Assembly (NCBI GenBank): GCA_035524275.1
Contig: DATKPC010000037.1
Location: 1-64,000, forward strand
DNA from: DATKPC01 sp035524275
Lineage (GTDB): Bacteria; Pseudomonadota; Gammaproteobacteria; Burkholderiales; Burkholderiaceae_F
Length of the DNA: 64,000 nucleotides
Direction: 5' to 3'
The position numbers and the translations under genes were made by a program. Positions 1 through 11,318 of this stretch are shown here, one piece after another. The notes under the pieces were generated by a model that saw only the letters and a list, made by a program, of their open reading frames with translations, had not been told where the DNA came from and searched no databases. Numbering within the stretch: position 1 is the first letter of the stretch; each line of letters begins with the position of its first letter.

Positions 1-613
1 CCTGGGGGAGCGGGGCGGCCAGCTCGTCTCGCTCGGCGGGGGTGAGGGACTTGTTGACGCCCCCCGGGACGCTGCCGGTGCCGTGGACCCGCTTTCCCGC
101 GGTGAGGCGAATGACCTCCTGGCCGAACTTCCGCAGCATCACCCCCTTGCGGGCGATGTCCGGGTGCGCCTGCGCGACCCCGACGATGTTGCGCAGGTGG
201 GCGTCGGAGTCGAAGCCGAAAAGCAAGTCGGGCGACGACAGGTGGAAGAAGTGCAGCGCGTGCGACTGCATCACCTGCCCGTAATGCATCAGCCGGCGCA
301 GCTTGACCGCGCTCGGCGGAACCGGGTCCGCGCCGACGATCCCGTCCATCGCCTTGGACGCGGCGAGATGGTGCGAGACCGGGCAGATCCCGCAGAGGCG
401 CTGCACCATCACCGGGACCTCCCAGTAGGGACGGCCCTCGATGAATTTCTCGAAGCCGCGGAACTCGACGATGTGCAGCCGCACCTGGTGGACGCGGTCG
501 TGTTCGTCGAGGAGGATCGTGACTTTGCCGTGCCCCTCGACCCGTGATACGGGGTCGATGGCGACGCGGCGCAGCGTTCCCGGCGCCGCCGCGGTTTCGA
601 GGTCGAAGCTCAT
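1..613 (-). CDS. hoxH: NAD+-reducing [NiFe]-hydrogenase large subunit HoxH (C-terminus beyond the window)
   Basis: This is the catalytic large subunit of the cytoplasmic bidirectional hydrogenase, which carries the Ni-Fe(CN)2CO site and splits or forms H2. About 204 N-terminal residues are visible; the frame runs open through the left edge. Near residues 20-33 it has the family pattern IDPVSRVEGHGKV, and at 72-82 the L1 motif RLCGICPVSHH, whose Cys74 and Cys77 would be two of the four active-site nickel ligands. A GGVNK segment follows near residue 190. The other two ligands (DPCxxC near the C-terminus) lie outside the window. The ATG is 16 nt downstream of the hoxY stop, with a weak AGGA overlapping that stop. 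It is the fourth gene of the hoxFUYH operon. Maturation genes would be expected further left. Confidence 0.93.
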   Translation of the reverse strand, partial: MSFDLETAAAPGTLRRVAIDPVSRVEGHGKVTILLDEHDRVHQVRLHIVEFRGFEKFIEGRPYWEVPVMVQRLCGICPVSHHLAASKAMDGIVGADPVPPSAVKLRRLMHYGQVMQSHALHFFHLSSPDLLFGFDSDAHLRNIVGVAQAHPDIARKGVMLRKFGQEVIRLTAGKRVHGTGSVPGGVNKSLTPAERDELAAPLPQ

Positions 614-629
614 CGTCTGTCGCGGAATC

Positions 630-1205
630 CTAGTCGTAATGCAGCAGGTCGTGGCCCAGGTGCGGCGTCCGGCCGGCCATCAGGTCGTCGAGAAACGTCC
701 AGAACGCGTCGGCCGACGGCGGGCAGCCGGGCAGGAAGTAGTCGACGTGGACGACCTCGTGGATCGGATGGACGCGGTTCAGCGGCAGCGGCAGTTCCGG
801 GTCGTTCGGGATCGCGCTGCCCGGCGTCATGCCGGGGCGCTCGCGGTAGACGTCGCTCAGCAGGTTGCCGAGGTCGAGGTGGTTGCGCTGAGCCGGCAGG
901 CCGCCGTTGATCGCGCAGGCGCCGACCGCCACCAGGGTCTTGCAGTGGGCGCGGAATTCGCGCAGCACCTGGACGTTCTCCGAATTGCAGAGACCGCCCT
1001 CGATCAGCCCGAGATCGCAGTGCCCGATCTCCTTGATGTCCGTGAGCGGCGAGCGGTCGAACTCGACGTGCTCGATGAGTTGCAGGAGGCGCTCGTCGAT
1101 GTCGAGGAACGACATGTGGCAGCCGAAGCAGCCGGCGAGCGAAACCGTCGCCACCTTGAGCTTGCGCGCCGGGTGGCCGGGGTGGAGCGGGGCCAGCGGG
1201 CTCAC
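630..1205 (-). CDS. hoxY: NAD+-reducing hydrogenase small subunit HoxY
   Basis: A 191-residue small subunit of the hydrogenase module. It holds the proximal [4Fe-4S] cluster that passes electrons from HoxH to the HoxU/HoxF diaphorase. Visible motifs are AGCFGCHMSFLDID (Cys26, Cys29), GACAINGG in the middle and PGCPPSAD near the C-terminus, matching the four cluster cysteines of this short type, which lacks the Tat leader and C-terminal clusters of membrane-bound hydrogenases. The GTG start overlaps the hoxU stop (GTGA) and has AGGAGG just upstream, so translation is probably coupled. The length matches known HoxY proteins of about 200 residues. Confidence 0.95.
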   Translation of the reverse strand: MSPLAPLHPGHPARKLKVATVSLAGCFGCHMSFLDIDERLLQLIEHVEFDRSPLTDIKEIGHCDLGLIEGGLCNSENVQVLREFRAHCKTLVAVGACAINGGLPAQRNHLDLGNLLSDVYRERPGMTPGSAIPNDPELPLPLNRVHPIHEVVHVDYFLPGCPPSADAFWTFLDDLMAGRTPHLGHDLLHYD

Positions 1206-1927
1206 GAGGCCTCCTGGTTGCCGGGCTCGGCGACGGACTTGACGTCGTAGCGCCGGTCGCCGATCGGCGTCGAGAATCCGCGCCGCTTCGGCAGGATAAC
1301 GCCGACGGGGCAGACCGAGGCGGCGCGGTCCGTCGGCGCGATGTTCGTGTCCGCGAGCCTTCCGCTCGGGCTGTTCACGAGCAGGTGCGTCCCGATGCCG
1401 TTGCCGCCGATGGAAAAGACGTTCTTGTGGTCGACGTCGCGGCTGGCGCGCACGCAAAGCTCGCACAGGATGCAGCGATTGAAGTCGAGCAGGATGTCGG
1501 GATGGCTGGCGTCCACGGGGCGGTCCGGATAGAACTCCTCGAAATGCGGCCCCTCCATGCCGACCTCGTAAGCAGTGGCCTGCAGCAGGCAGTTTCCGCT
1601 CTTCTCGCACGACGGGCAGAAGTGGTTGCCTTCGACGAAAAGCATCTGCAGCAGCGTCTTGCGCGTCGCGTTGATCTCCTCGGTCGCGCTTTCGATCGTC
1701 TGCCCGACCGCGGCGCGCGTCGTGCAGGAGGCGGCGACGCGGCCGTCGACCTTGACGAGGCAGACGCGGCACGAGCCGTGAGGATGGAATTCCGGATGCC
1801 AGCACAGGTGCGGGATGTAGCGGCCGGCCCGGTGCGCGGCCTGCAGGATGGTCTCGCCGGGATGGAATTCGACGTCCTCGCCGTCGAGCGAGAACGTCGA
1901 GCCGGAGTACCTGCCGTGAGCCGTCAT
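1202..1927 (-). CDS. hoxU: Hydrogenase diaphorase subunit HoxU (NuoG-like ferredoxin subunit)
   Basis: A 241-residue electron-transfer subunit, homologous to the N-terminal part of NuoG, that wires HoxY to the flavin subunit HoxF. Domains in order: a [2Fe-2S] ferredoxin fold (CWHPEFHPHGSCRVC and a later Cys), a NuoG-type His/Cys segment (HFCPSCEKSGNC), and a ferredoxin-like segment with CILCELC plus a distal CPVG for [4Fe-4S] clusters. The ATG overlaps the hoxF stop by ATGA and the gene ends in a GTGA overlap with hoxY, so the operon is tightly coupled. The length fits HoxU rather than full NuoG. Confidence 0.95.
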   Translation of the reverse strand: MTAHGRYSGSTFSLDGEDVEFHPGETILQAAHRAGRYIPHLCWHPEFHPHGSCRVCLVKVDGRVAASCTTRAAVGQTIESATEEINATRKTLLQMLFVEGNHFCPSCEKSGNCLLQATAYEVGMEGPHFEEFYPDRPVDASHPDILLDFNRCILCELCVRASRDVDHKNVFSIGGNGIGTHLLVNSPSGRLADTNIAPTDRAASVCPVGVILPKRRGFSTPIGDRRYDVKSVAEPGNQEAS

Positions 1928-3750
1928 CGCGAAGCCTCCAGGTGGGCGGCCGGGTCGTCGCGGCCCGTCATGCGGCGCGCCACGGAAAGTTCGGCGTCGA
2001 GGTCGAAGCCCGGCTCGAAGTGCAGCGACTTGAGCCGCGATTCGTAGGCCGGGCGGAACTTGGCGATCGTATCGCGCAGCGGATTGCAGGCCGAGGCGCC
2101 GAGGCCGCAGTGCGTCGCCGCGTGCATCAGCTTGTCGAGCTCGAACAGGACCTCGACGTCGTGCCGCGAGCCGCGGCCCTCCGCGAGCTTGTCCATCCGC
2201 TTGACGACGAGCGCGGTGCCCACGCGGCATGGCGTGCAGAAACCGCAGCTCTCGTGGGCGAAGAAGCGCGCGAAGTTGCGCGCGACCTCGAACATGTCGC
2301 GCGAGCGGTTGAAGATCATGAAGGCGCCGGCTGTCGGCACGTCCTCGAACGCGATCCGGCGTCCGAACTCGAACGCGGACACGCAAAGCCCGGACGGGCC
2401 GCCGACCTGGACCGCCTGCGTGTCGCGCGCGCCGCAGTCCTCGAGGATCCGCCCGATCCGCGTGCCATACGGATATTCGTAGAGGCCGGGGCGCTCGCAG
2501 TCGCCGGAGACCGAATGGATCTTCGTGCCGCTCGACTTCGGCGTCCCGATGCGCGCCCACCAGGCGCCTCCGTGGAGCGCGACATGCGTGGCCGCGCAGA
2601 AGGTCTCGACGTTGTTGACGGTCGTCGGCTGCCCGAGGTAGCCGTGCTCGACCGGAAACGGCGGTCGGATCCGCGGCGTTCCGCGCTTGCCTTCCAGCGA
2701 CTCGATCAGGGCGGACTCCTCGCCGCAGACGTAGGCTCCGGCGCCGACATGGATATCGATGTCGAAGTCGAAACCCTCGTCGCCCTGGATCGCGGCGCCG
2801 AGCAGGTTCTGCCCGCGCCGCCGCTGCAGGACCGCGCGCAGCCCGTCGAGGAGGTATCGGTATTCCCCGCGCAGGTAGACCAGCCCGCGCTTCGCGCCCA
2901 CGACGTACGCGGCGACGGTCATCCCCTCGACGATCGCATCCGCATGGCGCGCGAGGAGGACGCGATCCTTGAAGGTCCCGGGCTCGCCCTCGTCGGCGTT
3001 GCAGACGACGTAGTGCGCGCTGCCGCGCGCCTTGCGGCACAGTTCCCACTTGACGCCGGTGGCGAACCCGGCGCCGCCGCGCCCGCGCAGGTTCGAGCGC
3101 TTGACCTCGTCGAGCGTGGCCTGGCGTCCGCGCGCGCGCGCCGCCGCGATGGCCGATCCGGGCGCCGGCTGAGGCCCGAGCAGCACGTCGGCACGCTGCA
3201 CGTGGTCTTCGACGACGAACCAGGGCGCCGGCCACTGCGTTACGGGGACGCCATCGTCGACGAGATGCGCCATCTGCTCGATCCGCGCCGCATCCAGGCG
3301 CGTCACGACGTGGTGGTGATTGACGAGCACGGCCGGGCCCTGGTCGCACAGTCCGGTGCACGACGTCGGTGCCACGCTGACGCGGCCATCGTCGCGCATC
3401 GTGCCGGGCGCGATCCGCAGCCGGCGGCAGAGGTCGTCCATCAGCGAGGCCGAACCCAGCATCCGGTCGGTGATGTTGTCGCTGAACAGGATCCGGTAGG
3501 AGCCGACGGGCTGCTGGTGGAAGAACCGGTAGAAGCCGGCGACGCCCTCGACGTGCGACAAAGGCAGCTTCAATTCCGCGGCAACCGCGGCGAGCGCATC
3601 GCGCGGCAGCCAGCCTCGGGCCTCCTGCAGTTCGCGCAACACCTGCACCAGGTCATGCGGGTCCATGCCGTGCGAAGCGCACAGGGCAGCGATCTCCAGG
3701 TCCTGGCCGCTCGCCGCCGGACGCATCGACGGGGTCTTCGTCATGGTCAT
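1924..3750 (-). CDS. hoxF: Hydrogenase diaphorase flavoprotein subunit HoxF
   Basis: The NAD(H)-oxidising/reducing subunit, about 608 residues. It fuses a NuoE-like thioredoxin-fold domain (roughly residues 20-150) to a NuoF-like FMN/NADH domain. In the NuoF part are RGRGGAGFATGVKW (nucleotide/FMN loop), CNADEGEPGTF, GAGAYVCGEESALIESLEG, and near residue 500 ESCGFCTPCRVG with a later Cys for a [4Fe-4S] cluster. Only the second Cys pair of the NuoE cluster (SCTGLC) is present. Clustered ATGs at 3753, 3750 and 3744 compete; GAGGAG ends 1 nt before the first, so 3750 or 3744 is likelier. First gene of hoxFUYH; no separate hoxE is present, as in the Cupriavidus-type soluble hydrogenase. Its promoter region has an FNR-like box. 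Confidence 0.95.
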   Translation of the reverse strand: MTMTKTPSMRPAASGQDLEIAALCASHGMDPHDLVQVLRELQEARGWLPRDALAAVAAELKLPLSHVEGVAGFYRFFHQQPVGSYRILFSDNITDRMLGSASLMDDLCRRLRIAPGTMRDDGRVSVAPTSCTGLCDQGPAVLVNHHHVVTRLDAARIEQMAHLVDDGVPVTQWPAPWFVVEDHVQRADVLLGPQPAPGSAIAAARARGRQATLDEVKRSNLRGRGGAGFATGVKWELCRKARGSAHYVVCNADEGEPGTFKDRVLLARHADAIVEGMTVAAYVVGAKRGLVYLRGEYRYLLDGLRAVLQRRRGQNLLGAAIQGDEGFDFDIDIHVGAGAYVCGEESALIESLEGKRGTPRIRPPFPVEHGYLGQPTTVNNVETFCAATHVALHGGAWWARIGTPKSSGTKIHSVSGDCERPGLYEYPYGTRIGRILEDCGARDTQAVQVGGPSGLCVSAFEFGRRIAFEDVPTAGAFMIFNRSRDMFEVARNFARFFAHESCGFCTPCRVGTALVVKRMDKLAEGRGSRHDVEVLFELDKLMHAATHCGLGASACNPLRDTIAKFRPAYESRLKSLHFEPGFDLDAELSVARRMTGRDDPAAHLEASR

Positions 3751-3796
3751 CATTCTCCTCGCGCGCACCGTCACGTTAGTCGCGTGCGCCCCGATT

Positions 3797-3802
3797 GAAA
3801 TA
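3797..3802 (-). promoter_or_regulatory. Candidate -10 element of the hox operon
   Basis: TATTTC on the minus strand, placed exactly where the -10 should be if the palindrome at 3825-3838 is centred at -41.5 (class II FNR/CRP geometry). Transcription would start near 3790, giving a leader of about 40 nt before hoxF. No good -35 is present, as expected for an activator-dependent promoter. Confidence 0.5.
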
Positions 3803-3824
3803 GCCGCGATAGGGCAGGACCGTG

Positions 3825-3838
3825 TTGACTGTCGTCAA
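3825..3838. promoter_or_regulatory. FNR/ANR-type operator between hoxF and the phosphofructokinase gene
   Basis: TTGACTGTCGTCAA is a perfect inverted repeat of the form TTGAC-N4-GTCAA, the shape bound by Crp/Fnr-family regulators (FNR consensus TTGAT-N4-ATCAA; ANR/DNR-type sites often have C/G at the fifth position). It sits about 81 nt upstream of hoxF and 87 nt upstream of the divergent gene. On both strands a -10-like hexamer lies about 29-34 nt from its centre. Oxygen-responsive control of both genes is an inference. Confidence 0.65.
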
Positions 3839-3859
3839 GGGGGGCAGGAGGCCGGCGCC

Positions 3860-3865
3860 TAGAAT
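3860..3865 (+). promoter_or_regulatory. Candidate -10 element of the phosphofructokinase gene
   Basis: TAGAAT matches TATAAT at five of six positions and begins 28.5 nt from the centre of the FNR-like palindrome, so the box would sit near -40.5. The start codon follows at 3918 after a leader of roughly 45 nt. Confidence 0.45.
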
Positions 3866-3917
3866 CGGCCGCGCGTGGGCAGGGGCCGCCCGACAGGAAC
3901 ACGACGAGGATCGACCG

Positions 3918-5039
3918 ATGGCAATCACGGGGACGCACGCGGAGGCCGCGGGCAGCGCGGGTCGCAAGACGATCGGCGTGTTGACGAGCGGCGGCGACTG
4001 CGCCGGCCTGAATGCGGTCATCCGCGCGGTCGTCGCGCGCGCCGTCAACGGCTACGGATGGCGCGTCATCGGGATACGCCATGGGACGATGGGCCTCCTG
4101 TGCCGCCCGCTCGACGTCGAGGAACTTGGCGCGTCGGTCGTGACCGGCAACCTGCTGCGGCAGGGCGGCACGGTGATCGGGACGACCAACAAGGGGGACC
4201 CGTTCGCCTTCCCGATGCCTGACGGCACGCGCCTCGATCGATCGGCGGAGGTCATCGACGGCGTGCGGCAACTCGGGCTCGATGCGCTGATCGCCGTCGG
4301 CGGCGACGGCAGCTTCGCGATCCTGCGCCGCTTGGCGCAGCAGGGCGGCATTCGCCTCGTCGGCATTCCGAAGACGATCGACAACGACCTCGGCGCGACC
4401 GAAAGCTCGGTCGGTTACCACACGGCGGTCATGGTGGCGACCGAGGCGCTCGACCGCCTGCAGCCGACCGCGGCGAGCCATGATCGCGTCATGATCCTGG
4501 AGGTCATGGGCCGCGACGCGGGTCACATCGCGCTGGCCGCCGGCATCGCGGGCGGCGCCGACGTGATCCTGATCCCGGAGATCCCCTACAAGATCGACGT
4601 CGTTTCGGCGCAGATCGAGCGCATCCGCCGTGGCGGGCGCAATTTCGCGCTCGTCGTGGTCGCCGAGGCGGTTCTGGATCCGTCCGGCAAGCCGGTGCAG
4701 CAGGCGCACGCCGGAAGCCTCAATTACGGCGGCATCGGGCATGTGCTGGGCGAGGCGATCGCGCGGATCACCGGGGCGGAAACCCGGGTCACCGTGCTCG
4801 GCCACTTGCAGCGGGGAGGGCAGCCGACCTGGGACGACCGGCTGATCGGATCGGCCTTCGGCGTCCATGCGGTGGACCTCGTCGCCGCGGGCCGCTTCGA
4901 CCGGATGGTCGCGTGGCAGAACCGCCGGGTCGTCGACGTCCCGCTCGCCTCGGCGATCGATCGACCGCACCCGGTGGAACTCGACAGCACGCTCGTTCGC
5001 ACGGCGCGCGGCCTCGGCATCAGCCTCGGCGACTACTGA
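3918..5039 (+). CDS. 6-phosphofructokinase (mixed ATP/PPi-type group)
   Basis: Converts fructose 6-phosphate to fructose 1,6-bisphosphate; 373 residues. The family signature SGGDCAGLNAVIRAVV is at about residues 24-39, GGDGS near 128 and PKTIDND near 151. In this family Gly in the first (GGDG) favours ATP, while Lys in PKTIDND is typical of pyrophosphate-dependent enzymes, so the phosphoryl donor cannot be assigned. The ATG has GAGGA 7 nt upstream; the non-conserved first 16 residues end in a basic RK before the first strand. It is divergent from the hydrogenase operon and convergent with mfd (11-nt gap). Sharing an FNR-like operator with hox suggests a role in oxygen-limited carbon metabolism. 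Confidence 0.9.
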   Translation: MAITGTHAEAAGSAGRKTIGVLTSGGDCAGLNAVIRAVVARAVNGYGWRVIGIRHGTMGLLCRPLDVEELGASVVTGNLLRQGGTVIGTTNKGDPFAFPMPDGTRLDRSAEVIDGVRQLGLDALIAVGGDGSFAILRRLAQQGGIRLVGIPKTIDNDLGATESSVGYHTAVMVATEALDRLQPTAASHDRVMILEVMGRDAGHIALAAGIAGGADVILIPEIPYKIDVVSAQIERIRRGGRNFALVVVAEAVLDPSGKPVQQAHAGSLNYGGIGHVLGEAIARITGAETRVTVLGHLQRGGQPTWDDRLIGSAFGVHAVDLVAAGRFDRMVAWQNRRVVDVPLASAIDRPHPVELDSTLVRTARGLGISLGDY

Positions 5040-5050
5040 GCCGCCGCGGC

Positions 5051-8512
<3,462 letters not shown>

Positions 8513-8631
8513 GTCTCGTCGTGGAGTGGTCCGCCGCGCCGCTCGCGCGGCCCGTGCGGGCGCCGCCGTGGGACCGCGGGAACGCGCTCGACGCTCCGGC
8601 GGGAACGGACTTCGATACGACGGCGAATGCT

Positions 8632-8638
8632 TATTATA
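8632..8638. promoter_or_regulatory. Symmetric -10 element between mfd and ispD
   Basis: The plus strand reads TATTATA, so TATTAT faces ispD (start 8690) while the complementary strand gives a perfect TATAAT (8638 to 8633) facing mfd (start 8512). No convincing -35 is visible on either side. It may fire in both directions. Confidence 0.5.
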
Positions 8639-8689
8639 CCGACCCGGTCCCCCGCGATTCCCGCCGCAACGCCCGACGAACGCTTTCCG

Positions 8690-9385
8690 ATGGCACGCTT
8701 CCACGCCGTGGTACCCGCCGCCGGCTCCGGCGTCCGCATGGGCGCGGCGCGGCCCAAGCAGTTCGAGATGCTGGGCGGCCGCACGCTGCTGGCCCGCGCG
8801 CTGCAGCCGCTGCTCGACGAGAAGGCCATCGAGCGCGTGGTCGTCGTCGTGGCGCCGGCGGCCGCCGACGCGGTGGCGCGGGCGATCCCGCACGACCCGC
8901 GAATCGAGGTCGCCCCGGTGGGCGGCGCGTCCCGTGCCGCGAGCGTCCGCAACGGCCTCGCGCGGCTCTCTGCGCGCGCGGCGGGTGAGGATTTCGTCCT
9001 CGTCCACGATGCGGCGCGGCCTTGCCTTGGCGCCGACGAGCTGCGCCGGCTCCTGCACGATGCCGGTGCCGACGCCGTTGGCGGCCTCCTCGCGCAGCCG
9101 GTCGGCGAGACCCTCAAGCGCGCGGTCGACGGACGGGTCGTGCAGACGATCGACCGCACCGGCCTGTGGCGCGCCGCCACGCCGCAGATGTTCAGGTTGC
9201 AGGTGCTATCGCGCGCGCTGGATGCCTGCGAGGAGCTGGCGCAGGTGACGGACGAGGCCGCCGCGGTCGAGCGCCTCGGGCTGCAGCCGCTGCTGGTGCC
9301 GGGCGCCGCGACGAACCTGAAAGTGACGACGCCCGCCGATTGGGCGCTGGCCGAGGCCATACTGAGGATGCAGCAACGATGGTGA
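8690..9385 (+). CDS. ispD: 2-C-methyl-D-erythritol 4-phosphate cytidylyltransferase IspD
   Basis: Third step of the MEP isoprenoid pathway: couples MEP to CTP to give CDP-methylerythritol. 231 residues, the normal size. Visible motifs are AVVPAAGSGVRMG with PKQF (the Gly-rich CTP-binding loop and catalytic Lys), VHDAARPCL (metal-binding Asp), and TPQMFR with a late TDEA. It is coupled to ispF, whose ATG overlaps the end of ispD. The isoprenoid precursors feed, among other things, the squalene genes hpnCDE in this window. Confidence 0.96.
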   Translation: MARFHAVVPAAGSGVRMGAARPKQFEMLGGRTLLARALQPLLDEKAIERVVVVVAPAAADAVARAIPHDPRIEVAPVGGASRAASVRNGLARLSARAAGEDFVLVHDAARPCLGADELRRLLHDAGADAVGGLLAQPVGETLKRAVDGRVVQTIDRTGLWRAATPQMFRLQVLSRALDACEELAQVTDEAAAVERLGLQPLLVPGAATNLKVTTPADWALAEAILRMQQRW

Positions 9386-9885
9386 ATCCCCTGCCTGCGG
9401 CCGCCGTGCCCTTTCGCATCGGACAGGGATTCGACGTGCACGCGCTGGTGCCTGGCCGGCCGCTCGTCCTGGGCGGCGTCCCGATCGCGCATCCGCAGGG
9501 ACTGCTCGCCCATTCCGATGGCGACGCGTTGTTGCACGCGATCACCGATGCGATCCTCGGCGCGGCGGGGCTGGGGGACATCGGTCGGCTGTTCCCCGAC
9601 ACCGAGGTCCGGTTCCGTGGCGCCGACAGCCGCATCCTGCTGCGCGAGGTCGCCGCGCGCGTCCGCGCGGCGGGTTGGCAGGTCGGCAACGTCGACTGCA
9701 CGGTCGTCGCGCAGGCGCCGCGCATCGCGCCGCACGTCGATGCGATGCGTGCGCAGATCGCGGCGGCGCTCGGCGTCGACGCGGCGGTCGTTTCGGTCAA
9801 AGGCAAGACGACCGAGCGCCTCGGCCTGACCGGACGCGGCGAAGGCATCGCGACTTTCGCGGTCGCGCTGCTGGTGCGCGCGTAG
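9379..9885 (+). CDS. ispF: 2-C-methyl-D-erythritol 2,4-cyclodiphosphate synthase IspF
   Basis: Fifth step of the MEP pathway: cyclises CDP-ME 2-phosphate to MEcPP and releases CMP. 168 residues; a trimeric zinc enzyme. Motifs: IGQGFDVHAL (Asp and His zinc ligands), LLAHSDGDALLHAITDAILGA, GDIGRLFPDT, and the C-terminal KTTERLGLTGRGEGI. The start overlaps the ispD stop (ATGGTGA), indicating translational coupling. It ends 31 nt before the convergent sensor-kinase gene. Confidence 0.97.
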   Translation: MVNPLPAAAVPFRIGQGFDVHALVPGRPLVLGGVPIAHPQGLLAHSDGDALLHAITDAILGAAGLGDIGRLFPDTEVRFRGADSRILLREVAARVRAAGWQVGNVDCTVVAQAPRIAPHVDAMRAQIAAALGVDAAVVSVKGKTTERLGLTGRGEGIATFAVALLVRA

Positions 9886-9916
9886 GAGGCGGTGCCGGCG
9901 GATCGGCTGTGCGCGC

Positions 9917-11248
9917 TCAGGCCTTCCGCGCGATCGGCAACTGGATCCGCGCGCGAAGGCCGTGCGGCAGGTTGGGCATCAGCGCGAACGATCCGCCGTG
10001 TCGCGCGGCGACGCGATCGACGATGGCCAGTCCGAGCCCGCTGCCGGTGCTGCCGCTTCGAGCGGCGTCCCCCCGCTCGAAGGGCCGCAGGACCCGATCG
10101 ACGTCGTGCGCGGCGATGCCCGCGCCGCGGTCGGCGACGGTGACTGTCGCGTGGCGCGAATCGCTGGCCAGTTCCACGTGAACGTGCAGCTGCCCGTCGT
10201 CCGGATCGCGCCCGTAGCGGGTCGCGTTCGTGAGCAGGTTGTCGACCGCGCGCATCAGCTCGGTCGCGTAGCCCTCGACGTGGACCGCCGGCTGGATCGC
10301 GCAGCTTGTCGAGGTGTCGGTGGCCTTGGCGAGGATGCGCGTGACGGCGTCGGCGACCAGCGCCGAGAGATCGACGTCCTGCGGCGGCTGCGCCGATGCC
10401 GGCCGCGCGTAGTCGAGGAATTGCGCGACGATCGCGTCCATCTGCTCGATGTCGGACGTCATGGCCTGCCGAGTCTCGTCCGGCAGCGCGTTGATCTCGA
10501 CCTCGAGCCTCAGCCGCGTCAGCGGCGTGCGCAGGTCGTGCGAGATTCCCGCCAGCAGGACGGCCCGGTCGCGCGCCAGCTGGTCGAGGTCCGACACCAT
10601 CCGGTTGAAGCTGCGGTTCACCGTGCGGATTTCCGCCGGCCCCGCTTCCGGCAGCGGCGGCGGATTGCGCCCGGCGCCCAGCGCGCGTGCGGCGGAGGAA
10701 AGCGCCGACAGCGGACGGTTGACGAGGCGCGTCACCGCGATCGCGACGACAAGCGCGAGCAGCGTCGCGGCGATCGACCAGCCGATCCAGGCGCTTCCGA
10801 GCGCGCGGTCGAGCGGGTTGCGCTCGATGTAGACCCAATAGCCGTCGTCGTCGATGGAAAAGCTGATCCAGATGCCTGGGACCCCGTTGACCGCCGCGAC
10901 GACCAGCGTGTCCGGGCCGAGCCTCGCGGCGACATACTCGATCGTGCGCTCGACGAGCGGGCGTGGCGGGAATGCCTGGACCTGGTCGCTCGTCTCGCGG
11001 GGAACGACACGTATGCCCTCGGCATCGATCAACTCGAGCAGCAGACCGCGGCGGCGCGTCGGATCGGAGTAGACCAGCGCCGAGCGCGTCGTATTGACGA
11101 TCGAGACGAGTTCGCGCGCGACCTGCTGCGCATAGCGATCCTGCTCGACCAGCTGGAAGATCTGCAGCGCGACCCAGGAACTGGTCGCGATCAGCGCGAC
11201 GATCAGCAGGAACGTGCGCCAGAAAAGCGACGGGCTGGCGAGCCTCAT
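9917..11248 (-). CDS. envZ: EnvZ-type sensor histidine kinase
   Basis: Inner-membrane sensor kinase partnered with the OmpR-type regulator just upstream; about 443 residues. Order: TM helix (about residues 7-28), periplasmic sensor region, second TM helix (about 155-178), HAMP linker with NRPLSALSSAARALGAG, the H-box GISHDLRTPLTRLRLEVE (phospho-His near 237), N-box DNLLTNATRYG, G1 DRGAGI and G2 GSTGSGLGLAIV. A GTG at 11257 would add three residues; the ATG fits the usual MRL start better. It lies 70 nt after ompR. Osmotic or envelope sensing is inferred from EnvZ homology; the stimulus cannot be read from sequence. Confidence 0.9.
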   Translation of the reverse strand: MRLASPSLFWRTFLLIVALIATSSWVALQIFQLVEQDRYAQQVARELVSIVNTTRSALVYSDPTRRRGLLLELIDAEGIRVVPRETSDQVQAFPPRPLVERTIEYVAARLGPDTLVVAAVNGVPGIWISFSIDDDGYWVYIERNPLDRALGSAWIGWSIAATLLALVVAIAVTRLVNRPLSALSSAARALGAGRNPPPLPEAGPAEIRTVNRSFNRMVSDLDQLARDRAVLLAGISHDLRTPLTRLRLEVEINALPDETRQAMTSDIEQMDAIVAQFLDYARPASAQPPQDVDLSALVADAVTRILAKATDTSTSCAIQPAVHVEGYATELMRAVDNLLTNATRYGRDPDDGQLHVHVELASDSRHATVTVADRGAGIAAHDVDRVLRPFERGDAARSGSTGSGLGLAIVDRVAARHGGSFALMPNLPHGLRARIQLPIARKA

Positions 11249-11318
11249 GGCGGCCACGCGCCGGCGTGCCGCGCGAGCCGGGCGACATTCGAGGCGGCGG
11301 AGGCCGCCCGCGGATCGA

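Noticed and set aside
1..613. HoxH as a truncated pseudogene
   Set aside because: The frame is intact and simply runs off the left edge; motifs are complete up to there.
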